Assembly: GCA_032358255.1 (NCBI GenBank)
Contig: JAULBX010031370.1
Location: 186,001-250,000, forward strand
Source: Heterotrichella gracilis
Taxonomy: Eukaryota; Sar; Xanthophyceae; Tribonematales; Xanthonemataceae
Length of the DNA stretch: 64,000 nt
Reading direction: 5' to 3'
How positions within the stretch are numbered: the stretch's first letter is position 1; the number at the start of each line of letters is the position of its first letter. The position numbers were made by a program, and so were the translations under genes. Of the stretch, positions 46,754 through 57,593 are shown piece by piece. Under the pieces are notes generated by a model. That model was not told the DNA's origin, made no database searches, and worked only from the letters and a program-made list of their open reading frames with translations.

Positions 46754-48356
46754 TGGTGATGGTGGGTGGGTGTGAGGGGGTTGCGGGTGGGGGATCACGC
46801 CAGGACACGGTGGGGCTGCCCACACTGTTCTGCCATCCCAAGGGAAGCCAGCTGTGTTGCTGCCAGGGAGGGGGGTATCGCAGTTGCAGGGGGTGGATTG
46901 AGATCAGGATAGGGGACGCATGCTGGTTGTGCCCATTGTGCATAGCCTCAATTCAGGCCCGTGATCAAGTTATTAGAGCCTCGTGCTCAGCACATCCGTT
47001 GTATGTTGCTGGGCAGATAATGCATGTTGGGCTGCCATTCGTGATCTCTGTGTGCATGCTATGACAGTATTTTCTTATGACCGTAAGATCTAAATGGTTT
47101 GCAATGCAGGAATGCATTTAAACGTTCTCTCAAACTGTGTCTGATGGACACAACTAGTTGTTGAATCATGCTGGAAATTCAAATAGTCACAGCAGTGGTG
47201 GCACCATGCAGGGCGCCTGCCAGCTGCAGTCAGCGCTGGCAGCTGTTGTTCATTCCTCTCTGTTGTTTCCCCGAGCCTCACATCCCGTCCACTGTCACTG
47301 TCCCATCAAGTACCGTATTTTTCTCTTCAGCGAGGGTTGGTTTCCCCGATGTCTATGCAAAGTTGCTCTGCCGCCTTACTTATGCCGGTAGCATTGGAAT
47401 TATTTTCTTTTTGGCCGCCACTTGTGTATGTGTGTCGTGCCTGGCCAAATCGTCACAAAGTGTAAGCATCAGTGCCCATCAGTTCCTGGTGGCGGGGGGT
47501 TATGGATGTCTTTCCGTGATGCAGCGGGGTTGGTCCCAAGGGTCAGCACAGAAGCAGCAGGACCCCGCAACTGTGCCAACGGGACCGACTTGCAAGGGTA
47601 CCCTATGTTGCAAAAGGTACAGAAGTATTATCATAAATTGCTATATTTTCATAAATTTCTATAAAATCAATTTCCCTCCTCGTTTGCGGGTCTGATTACA
47701 ATTTCCCCCTGAGCCTCAGCCTGAGGGTGGGTGACACGGAAAGGCTCGTTTATAAGCATGACAAACTGCTCACAACTGCCAAGTCGAGGCTGACGAGCGT
47801 GAGAATACACAGCGTGTTTCCGTGTGACGACTGCAAGCTATATCGGTGTGGCGTGCAATTGTGGTTGGAACTCCTGGTTGGAGAAAAATCCCCGTCAGTT
47901 GGTCAGTTAGTTGGAGGCAAACAGCAGGTATGAAGGGCCATTAGCGTTGCCCTCTCCTTGTGTAACTGTCCAGTGTGCCACGTCGGTTAGTTGAGGGCAG
48001 CATGCAGATACTCCGTCTCTGAGCTGGTGTTCAGTGTGGCAACAAAACACTGGGTCTGTTACGGTATTGGTCCAAACTGGAGAGCTCTTGCCCCGCATTC
48101 ATTACTTGCTTCGCTTGCAAGTGTTCCTATGATTTATTTAGACTCGGTGGCGCTCTTTGATCGCAAGCTTTAATCGCAACGTCAATTCCTATTTCTCTAC
48201 TTCCTAACCATTACTCATCTCCGAAACTGGTCACTTGCATAGTGGCACTCCCTTCAGGTTAGGAATTAGTGAGGTTCGCTGTATATTCCTTGTGCTGCGG
48301 TACAAGTGGGTCTCACCCTTCAACTGTGCAGGTTCTGAAGAAGGGCCAACAAAACT
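46754..48356. other. Intergenic region before the PP2C-like gene
   Basis: About 1.6 kb. A 175-residue ORF (47168-47695) with one hydrophobic stretch (SIGIIFFLAATCVC) lies here, but it has no homology I recognise and no splice context, so I do not call it. The region probably holds the 3' UTR of the SIM protein and the promoter of the next gene. Confidence 0.4.
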
Positions 48357-51300
48357 ATGGGGTGCGGCGCGAGCATCCCTGCAGTGCAGGAACAGGGGCC
48401 TGCCACTAGCAGTGCCAGCAAGGAGGAGCCTTTTGTAGCAGAGAACAGACAGATTTACCCTTCTAGACTCTGCCAAGGTGGCTTGCAGGTAAGCCGTGCT
48501 CTTGTTTCGGAGCGCGCAGCCCGCATCTTGTTACATACATTCCCACTGACTGGCAGTGGTTTTCCTCGTCCCAGGTTGGCATCTCAGCTGCAGTATGGAA
48601 AGCAAACAAAGCGTTCAAGGAAAACACATTCATACATTCCACGGACGATGAAGTGTTTGTGGCGCTGTTTGAGGGCATAGGACAAGCTGGGCAGCAAGTT
48701 GCCAAGTTTTGCAGGGACAACGTGTACCAGGTAGGTGGACCTCCCTCAGTGCCTGCCAGCATTCTTGCTACACACCATGTTAGCACTCAGTCATGCCCAA
48801 GCGGTGGCCAAGCAGTCCTGTCTTGGCAAGAACAACCTGAAGCGAGGTTGATGCCATCAACTCTGAACCTCGCAAGTAACTTGCAAGGGCAGGAGGGGGG
48901 GAGCTGACAACACTAGTGTGCTGGATAACTTCAGGTGTTCCTCAATCAGAAGCAGAGCCAAAGACAGGTTGATTCCCCCGGCAATGTTCTACAAAGCACA
49001 GTTACCGCTCTTGACAAGCTGATTCTTACCAGCCCCTCCCTCAAGGCCCAGGTATGCACTCAGCTCACGAGGTTGAGCAACCTTGTCCTTGTTGCCAGTA
49101 TTCTAGTGACACCAGTCACTCCTGACAAGTCTTGTGTTCACAGGTCCAAGCCCTATCGGGAGCAACTGCGGTGCTCATATGGGTTGACCTAAAGTCGTAC
49201 AGATACACAACCATCAATGTGGGGGACTGCGCTGCTGCGGCAGGCAAAGTGACCGGCTCATTTGCAATGCAGCATGCCGAGGAAGATAAGCTGACAACGA
49301 ACCACTCCATCATGTAAGTACGAGTCCTCACATTGCCATGCCATGCCACGTCTGCTGGGTCTCGCCACGCTTGTGCATCTTACGCTCTGAATGTGTGATG
49401 TAGTGGCCTGGAATCAGACGCAGCTGGTGCCCCTACACCCGCCAAGGGAGGGGAGGAGGCTGGCAGTCAGGATGAGGAGGAGGCTGACTCAGATGACGAT
49501 GACGACAGCTACAGTCTGAGGAAGCAGCGCACCCAAGCCATCATACAGCAGTACTGCAACGTGAGCAGGGCCTTGGGATTGGGAGTGCTGAAGGACGCAT
49601 CTCTTGGCGGTAAGCATACTCCGCTGTTACCAGCGCTCTGTGTTCATGTATACCTCTGTAGCTGCACCGCTACTGCTGTGGATTGTTAAACAGGAATTCC
49701 TCTAACTGACTATGCTGCATGCAGCCAAGTTTGGAGGCAAAGCACTGGCTCGATGGGACGGGCCATACATCAGCGTGAGGTCGGAAGCCAAGGTGTGCAG
49801 CATCGACAATGGGCAGCAGAACATTGTCTTGGGCACAAAGGACTTTTGGGCCCTGGTGACAGCGCAGGACGCCATCTTGCGCGCACACGAGTACAAGAAA
49901 GCATGCGATCAGATCACGGCCATCCAAATGCAGCAGGCAGACAGGTTTGATCCAGCAGTGGTGAAGAGCCTGGAGCGCAGTCATGGCGATGCATCCAACT
50001 CAGCAACCACGCCCATGGCAGAGAGGGCAGCACAGCCAAACATCGCAGACCATCTCGTCCGCCTGGCCGTGGAAAAGGTTGCAACTGGAGCGAAGAAGTG
50101 AGAATCATGCACTGTCCTCCAAGCCAGATACCACTTGAATTGCCATGAGGGGTTTAGTAACATCAAATTATCAATGTTTGTAACAATGCGCACCTCATGA
50201 TGACGTGTGCTTTTCTTGCCTGGTGCAGCACCCTTGGCATCCAGGCGCTCATCTCGGTGGAGGACATCAGAAATCTGAAATTTGAGCACGCAGCGCGACA
50301 GAGCAAGGAGAATGTTGATCCAGGCAACGGTCTGTCACCCACGAAAGAGCTGTCGTTGATGAAAGACACACCAGGCACACGCTCAATGAAAGGCAAAAAA
50401 CTGCTCAGGCAGTACATCAGAAGGTAGGTTGCCGATGCTTCCATGCATCACCATAGATTATCATGGTATTTGCACTCCCTACAATCAGGTTTTTTCCTGA
50501 CCTCACCTGTGCCCAATGACCTCCACGATCAGCAATTGGCAGAACAATGTTCCCAGTTATTAAATCCACGGCTGGGAATGCTCTTTCTATAGCTGTGCTT
50601 TGTTCTGGGCCTACAGCTGCAAACTTGTTTTAAACCATTTCTCCTCAATGAGCCATATTTCTTATTTCTTGGGAAGTCACAATCTACGAGTATGATCAAA
50701 ACCGAAACTAACTTGCTGTCGCCTCTGTCAACTGTGAAGTTTTTATGTACTGATCCCGTTTGTGCCATGCCCAGCGACGTCCACGGTGACCTGAACGTCA
50801 TTGCCATCAGCTTCAAGTGGCCACCCACCTCACGGGGGACCGCCCTGCAGCTGATGGGCAGCACACCACAGAAAGCCAGGTCCCAGCGAGCAATCCAGCT
50901 GTGGGCCTATGTGCGCATGATCATGGACTTCCACCGGCTCAGGAGGTAGGCAGTGGTTAAGAATAGCAACTTGAAGTGTTTGTTTGACCCACCCACTGTA
51001 ATTAATTGAACACTCGGGGTGCAGCTGTGTACATTGGGCATAAATCGAACAGAACCTGACAAAGGAGACAATGGGTTGAATTTATACATGCAACCATGGT
51101 ATGCATGGGGGTTTCCCAAGACAATGTCATGCACGGCACTTGCAAAATTGACAACCTTGGTTTTTGAGTCTGGACAAATTGTTGCTTGCAGGCGTCAGAT
51201 CAACGCGAAGTGGTGGGATCTCACCAAGCACGCGTTCATCAAGGGGCGGCAGCGGGCACTGGAGTGGGAGCAGAAGATATGGGCGCAGCATGGAATGGCG

Positions 51301-51384
51301 GTGCAGGTGTCTCCCTCTGGCAGGATTGTGGATGCCCGTGGCAAAGTGTGGAGCCCAGCACAGCTTGGTTTGCAGGCGGCATAG
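48357..51384 (+). CDS. PP2C-family pseudophosphatase with N-myristoylation motif (clade E-like)
   Basis: Nine exons, 48357-48488, 48575-48730, 48935-49051, 49144-49313, 49404-49609, 49725-50097, 50229-50423, 50775-50945, 51192-51384; 570 residues, all in phase. The start MGCGAS fits the N-myristoylation consensus with a possible palmitoyl Cys, as in plant clade-E PP2Cs. The PP2C fold can be followed: ALFEGIGQAGQQVAKFCRDN in place of F(D)GHG..G..VA..vRD, SGATAVLIWVDL with TINVGDCAAA in place of SGTTAV and NLGDSRAV, VLGTKDFWALVTAQDAI in place of VLATDGIWDVLTNEEVV, and GDLNVIAISF near the end. The metal-binding Asp-Gly pairs are gone (EGIG, KDFW), so catalysis is unlikely. An acidic insert (EEEADSDDDDDSYS) and a C-terminal extension (QINAKWWDLTKHAF) are extra. 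Confidence 0.75.
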
Positions 51385-52737
51385 GTCTATTTTGGTCCCA
51401 TCGCATGGAGGGTTGGCCCCATCGCATGGAAGTGTGTTTCCTACAGTAGAGTAGTAATAAGAGCAATTGTTGTACCAGGTAGTTGGAATTAGTTTGAGCA
51501 TTGGTTTGAGCCTTGACATTGGCTAGCAGCTAGCACGACCTTCTACAAGGTTGTAACATTTGAAACCCCGTAATGATTTCAAGGAGTTCTAGTGTGGGCC
51601 ACGTCTGAACATTCCTCCACCGTTTTGTTGCATTTTTGAAAGTCTGCTTACTTTTTTGGCATTGTGGTGCATGGCTTCTCCTGCATGAATGAGATTATCC
51701 CGTAGTGCAACATCACTCTGACATAGGATAGGTACTAGGACAGAGTCCACCCTGAGACCACGTACACGTAGACACAATACATGCAACATGCCCAGTAGTA
51801 AGAGCGCTCTGCAGCTGCACAGTTGCCGCGTCAAGCTTGACTCTAGAGGACCAGGTCCAAAAGGTTGTGCAACTGTTACACATCTATTAATATTGTAACA
51901 TAACATGGCCCATCAAAGTGTGTTAGTAATCGTCTCTGTAGTTCACTGTGTTGCTAGGTTCAACAAGTTGCTAGACTAGGTCTAAGACGAGCGCCAACTT
52001 TGCAACAAGCGTGAGGCAGCTTTAAATGAAATTTCATGTTGATATAATTACCGATTACTACTGGTATCGTGCCTTCATTGACCAGCTGGACCAGTCAGTA
52101 ACTGTTGCCAGTTCGTCCACTGGCAAGTACGTCATGTTGCAGGGCTAGCAAAATATCATTATCACCTACAGCTAAGTGATTGTCGTATTCATTGAACATG
52201 TCGTATTCATTTTTCAGAAAGTGAAATCCACCTAGATGCGGTTGAAGATCAACAATTGTGTGTCACAGAGTCTGGTAGAGGAAAGAACGGGCCCCGTTCG
52301 GAATGGCCACCTGTGTGTGTGACATCATGTATGGTCAAGCTATACCTCAACCTCACTCAATAATCAAGAAAACTGTTGGGGTGGAACGCCAGTGGGACTC
52401 CCAGACGTAAAGCTAGCTAGACCAGTTCCTAGCTAGGGAGTACATTATCACTCTGTATGGTCAAACTATTTGGAGATATAAAACGTACGTCAAAAACAAA
52501 AAAATCCTGGTCATGCGTAAAGCGGGAAATTATCTTCTACTGGAGGCTTGGCAAGGGAATGATTCTCTAGAGCTAGTCACTACAATAAATCATAATGGCT
52601 GTGAAGGATTGCGATAATTGCCAATATTGCATCTAAATTTTCCAATAGTACTGCTGGACCAGCTGGACCACTGGCAGGTACTAGCTGCGGTGACCCTTAC
52701 CCTAGTACCAGCTAAGGTAGTACCAATGACTGAGCCC
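51385..52737. other. Convergent 3' region between PP2C-like and kinase genes
   Basis: About 1.35 kb, AT-richer than the flanking genes, with a GACCAGCTGGACCA-type phrase near 52082 and again near 52655. No gene seen. Confidence 0.45.
51552..51556 (+). terminator. TGTAA poly(A) signal candidate for the PP2C-like gene
   Basis: TGTAA on the plus strand, 168 nt past the stop at 51384. Confidence 0.4.
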
Positions 52738-55700
52738 TCAGGCCACCCCCTTTGCCAGCCGCTGCAGCTCCTCAACCACCTCCACCGCGCTGGGCCTGCG
52801 GCGGGCCTTCAGGTCAAGGCACCTCCCAATGAGCGCCCGCAGGCCCTCCCGCAGCTCCGCACTCTCCACCTTGAGCCCAGGTATGGCGGGCACCAGGGGC
52901 TGGGCAGGCGCATGTGCACCTGTGCCCGCACCCCCGCCCACGCTCACGCCCTCCAGCTCTGAGAATGGCACCAGCCCCGTGGCCAGGTGCATGATGGTTG
53001 ATCCCAGGGACCACACGTCGTCCGCGGGGGTTGCGCGGTAGGGCTCGCCCAGCGGCTTGTTGGCCAGGTGGGGGGAGGCGTAGGCAGGGGTGCACCTGCA
53101 GGAGGGGGGGGGATTAGCACTGATCGTAAATTACTTTAGCGTAAAAGGCATGTCACCTGTAGTAAACCCTGCCTTGTATGCACTGCTTCCAAAGGGCATG
53201 AGCAATCATCACACGGAACCCAACCCCCAAAGCACACGTCACCATATGCATGCGCCACGCAAAACCCTATTCCATGCATGACAAGATGGTACCATGGCGT
53301 CATGATCATGCATGACCTGCACAGTTGGCTGCAAGAGCTAAGCCCCTCACCAAGTCCCCATTTCCCCCCCACTCACCCCGCGATGTACGCCACCTCCGTG
53401 TGCGGGTTGAGCAGCGCCGCCGTGCCCACATCCGCCACAACCACCTTGGGCCGCCTGGCCCGTCCCCACTGCCACCAGTCCTTTTTCCCCTTGACAAGCA
53501 GGTTGTCGGGCTTGAAGTCCCCGTGCACAAACTTGGCTGCGTGCATGTCGGCAAGGCCCTGGGCAGCGCCTGTCTCCAGGTGGAGCAGCAGGTCGGCGGG
53601 GGCGCAGCCGGAGGGGTTGGCGGCCATGGCGGCGCTGTGAACGGGGGTGTGAGGGGGGTGAGGGGGGTGGATAGCGGGGGGATAGGGGGTGCAGCCATTG
53701 GGGTGCTGCAGGGTGGTGTAGGGTTTATGATTTAGGGTTTGAGGGGTGCTGAAGCAGCAAGCTGCTAACATTTTCAGAGGACAGCGTATCGAAGATCAAT
53801 TTCATGAATGGCGCTCCACCCACATGAGAGATGGCAAGGGGGATGACATGCTCAGGTTGCCGCCATATGATACATGAAATATATCCACGGCATGTCGCCA
53901 GATGACACACGACCCATGCAACCACACCATTTGCCCAGTCGCCGCCACACATGCACACTCCCACCGCTCACCTCATGATGGCATCTGCGGTGCCGGTGCA
54001 TGCCTTCATGAGCACATTCATGCTCCTGCCCCTTGCATCCACCACCATGCCCATGCACTCCAGCACGCGGCCCCCTCCCATGGCCAGCATCACCATGGGC
54101 TCAATATCATCACTCTGCACAAGCGGGGGGGGGGAGCACAGTGTTTAGGGGGGTGAGCGGTGGCTGTCAGCAATTACAGATTGCAGTGCACATTCACACT
54201 TGATGGCATACGGGTTGCGGCAGTCAAATGCAACAGCATTGGGTGTAGGGTTTAGAGTATAGGGTTCAGGCGCACAGGCAAACGCAATGCTATAAAAAGA
54301 ACATTATTTAAGAATATTCTCTTTCACTACTTTCACCCAGCAAGTAAATTGGTTGGTCAACATAAGCACACGCATGACACCTGGGTAGGGCAGGGCAATG
54401 TGCAATTTGAATGCGTACCAGGGGCAGCGCACTCGTCATTGCCTTCTTGAGGTTGCTCAGGTCCGTCCCCGCAGGGATGTACAGCTTGACAGCCAGCCGC
54501 CGCCTCCGCAGGCCCTGGCACAGCATGACCTCCAGCACCACCCCATTTGCGCCCTGCCCCAGCACCCTAATGGGGGTGAGATCCTTCATGTGGTACACGC
54601 GCTGCCGCCTGGCTGTCAGCGCCTGGCCCAGGACTGATGCCACCGCCGCCTTCTTGTCGGGGGCCCTCCAGCCCTTGTCCGCCACGTGGCATGCGGTGTC
54701 AAAGGGGATGTCCACGGAGCAGCCCTGCGCCTTGCCCACGTACACTTGGAAAGCGAGGGTAAAATAATAAATGATTGTATTTTATCAAGTACGCAGTCCG
54801 TCCTTGAACAGGCGCGTTTAAGAGGAGGGAGCGGTGAGGAGGGCATTGCCCTTCTTTTTACTATGACCACTTGTGATGAAAAAACAACAAGAAAATAAGA
54901 TATACATAAGGCAGCCAGGGAAGTACGATAAAGCAGATGAGTAGAGTATGCTTACTATCACGTTATACATAATATTTGATAAATTACAACATAATTGCCT
55001 TGCCATACCTCTGGTGCATACACCTCCTCGTCCTGGCTGCCATCCGCCACCTGGCGCCTGGCCCTGCAGTGCAGCTGCGGGTGCAGGAAGCTGCAGCTCT
55101 GGGCAAGCTGGCGCAGGGGGGGTGGGGTATCCCCCCCCTGCGCATGCCGGGTCCCTGGCAGTCACTGTGGGGGCCAGTGGTGGGGCCTGTGCACGTGGCT
55201 AGGCTGGGAGGTCCTGGCTGGCGCATGGTGAGGCTGGCTTGTTGGAGACGTTGGTGGTGGTGGCGATGAGAGGCAGTGGTGCGGTCTCTAGGGTTGGAGG
55301 AGCAGTTGCCAGGTGGAAGTCGGTGAAGGTGGGGACCTCGGTGGATGTTGGGGTGGGGATGACGTCGCAGTGGGAACATTGCTCGAGGCAGGGTCGGGGT
55401 TGGGAGCAACTGGTGTGGGCTCCAGGGCGCTTGTTGTTGAAAGGGCAGGAGGGACGGGGACGTCGTTGGCGGTTGAGGTGGGGACAATGGTGGAGATGGC
55501 CTCCGAGGTGGGGATGATGGTGGCGGTGGGGACTTCTGTGAGGGCTTCTGGGATGGGAATGACAGTGGAGGTTGGGGTAGGAAGCCCGGTGGCGGTGGGG
55601 ACGTCGGTGGATGTGGGAATGTTGCTGACTATGGCCACGGGAGCCTGCAGGCAAGGAAAAGGGTGTGTGAGCACAGCAGTGGCTGGTATCTGGTTGGGAG

Positions 55701-56800
55701 ACCGAGGGGTGGGTATTGAATGGAGTTGGACCATGGTATTGCACCTTGCACGCAGCTGCAGGGTTTCAACAGCACATTGGGATCCCACTACAAGACAACA
55801 GCCCCAACTCATACTGCTTGTGTACCCACGGCAATTGGGGAATACATATTCTTGAAGCGTAAGCCCAATAACACAGGTAACATTCCATCCCGTTTGCAGA
55901 ACCATGGGACAGCAAAGGGTCTCAGAACTGCATGCTGTTGGTGCGAGGTGAACACTCTGCACGCATCGAAAACACAAGGATACCCATGCAAAGGATATAT
56001 ACACATCAGCTGACGGTGTCTAGACCTCACCTCCTCAACTGCTGGTGGTGTTTTAGGCTTTGCCTTGGGCAGCAGCCTCTCCTTTCGGAGGCAGGCGATG
56101 GCATGAGCATGCTGAGCGTCACTGAGAGGAACAGAAGGCCTGCAGGACAAGAAAAGACGAAATAAGAAATAGGGTATTGTGTTTTGGCCAGCTGGCAAGC
56201 ACAGAAGGTTAGACGGTAGTGGCTCAGCGTTCGAACGCCCGTATGCATGCATGCGTTCGAATGGGGCCCCTATGGGGTGGCGGACAAACAACCTGGAAAG
56301 AAACTACAGGTGCACCACCACTATCAGATCAAAGCAACTCCGCTTGCGATCATCCTTCGTTGGTGGCCTCTGCTAGGTGTAGGGTGGGTGCCCGCTTGCA
56401 CGGAATCACGCGTCATGCATGCATCCCCTTATGCATGCATCCCCTTTATGGTGTGCCGTGAACCTTTGCCGGAAAAGTTGCAAAACACTGTGCTGCGAAG
56501 GTGGTAAGGGCAGAGGGTGATGGGTTGTTTAAACACGCGTTGTCTGAGCAAGAGAGGCAATGGGGTGGGTGGTGGTGGGCAACACAGGACCGCCCTCTAG
56601 AATGGGCAGAACACCTGCTCGCCAAAAGGGTTCAAACCAGACTGCAAGATGTGGACACAAGTTGGACAGCGACGGAACACACTGCCGCACCTGAAAGCCT
56701 TCTTGCCTCTAGGCTTGGAAGGGGCCATCTTGGGGTCTTGGCTGTTGCTCTGCAGCGCTGCTGCTGCCTGGTTTTGTAGCATGGTTGGTGGGGCAGTCAT
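52738..56800 (-). CDS. Divergent protein kinase with Pro/Thr-rich linker
   Basis: Minus-strand exons: 56691-56800, 56031-56139, a linker exon or exons starting at 55644, then 54419-54744, 53972-54114, 53377-53634 and 52738-53095. The N-terminus (MTAPPTMLQNQAAAALQSNS, KPRGKKAF) is followed by a Val-Pro-Thr-rich linker (SNIPTSTDVPTATGLP). The kinase domain has the Gly loop VLGQGANGVVLEV, the ATP Lys in LAVKLYIPAG, the catalytic loop FVHGDFKPDNLLV (Asp, Lys and Asn kept; HRD is HGD), VVVADVG in place of DFG, AYASPHL in place of APE, and subdomain IX ADDVWSLGSTIMHLATG. It is probably catalytically competent but atypical. The exon structure of the linker between about 55400 and 55020 is unresolved because the reading frame must change there. 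Confidence 0.75.
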
Positions 56801-57593
56801 AGGCGATAGAGTGTCGTGTTTGTTTGCTATTTGCGGGTGGTGTGCTACCCGACGTGGCAGCAGCAAAACGCGAAGTGATCTTGGAGCCGCCTTTTGCAGG
56901 CGGGGGAAAGAGTATTGACAAACCGGCGGATCCAGAACAGGTTCGCCAGAACAGGTCGTAAAAATGCTTGTGCACGATGTGGTGTACCCAACGCAGTGAG
57001 ACAGTGGCGAAATAAAGGCGAAGCGCACTTGAAGGCGTGGAATGTGTGTTGAGAAGTAATGGGTTCACCAGATATGCTAAAGCCTTTTATGCGAAGGCAA
57101 CAACGAGCTGGTCGGCTAGCGTTTCGACAGTAGTCGAAGAGGCTCTCGCTGCCAACACCCAATCAGCACCCTATTTCCCGCGGGCAGGGGAGATTTCAAG
57201 AAGCAGGTCGGACACAGGTGTGGTGGCTGTGCAACCCTCGATGCGACGCAACAAACGGTTTGGGGCTATGCGAGCTCGCCATCAGTGGGAGTAGCGGCTG
57301 GTGCTCAGCCTGACAGTCATGCATGCACACATGCATGCATATGCACATGCATGCACTGGACACCACCGGGGGAATCAGGCGAGGGTTTGCTTGTTAAAAC
57401 GTGTTGCAAGCTCACAACGCAATTTCAATGCAACAGCGATACATGTCCGAGGTTATGTGTCCCTCCAAAACACAGTGGAAACAATCGTTGGAGAGTAAGC
57501 CATGCTGTTTGGAAAGTGCTGCATCACCTTGCCAAGGCAACGATCTGGAAGGTGTCTGCAACGTTTTGCCAAACACAAGAGCGCATTTCTCTC
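56801..57593. promoter_or_regulatory. Region between DENN gene 3' end and kinase start
   Basis: About 790 bp between two minus-strand genes; it holds the DENN 3' UTR and the kinase promoter. Contains a dense ATGCATGCA/CACATGCATGCA cluster at 57318-57357. No gene seen. Confidence 0.45.

Noticed and set aside
47168-47695. 175-residue plus-strand ORF with a hydrophobic segment
   Set aside because: No family resemblance, no Kozak-like or splice support, Cys/Ser-rich composition typical of chance ORFs; lies in an intergenic stretch.
56225-56270. GCGTTCGAACGC / GCGTTCGAATGG as a possible tRNA T-loop
   Set aside because: No acceptor stem, D-arm or anticodon arm fits; it is an inverted repeat next to an ATGCATGC run, inside a kinase intron.
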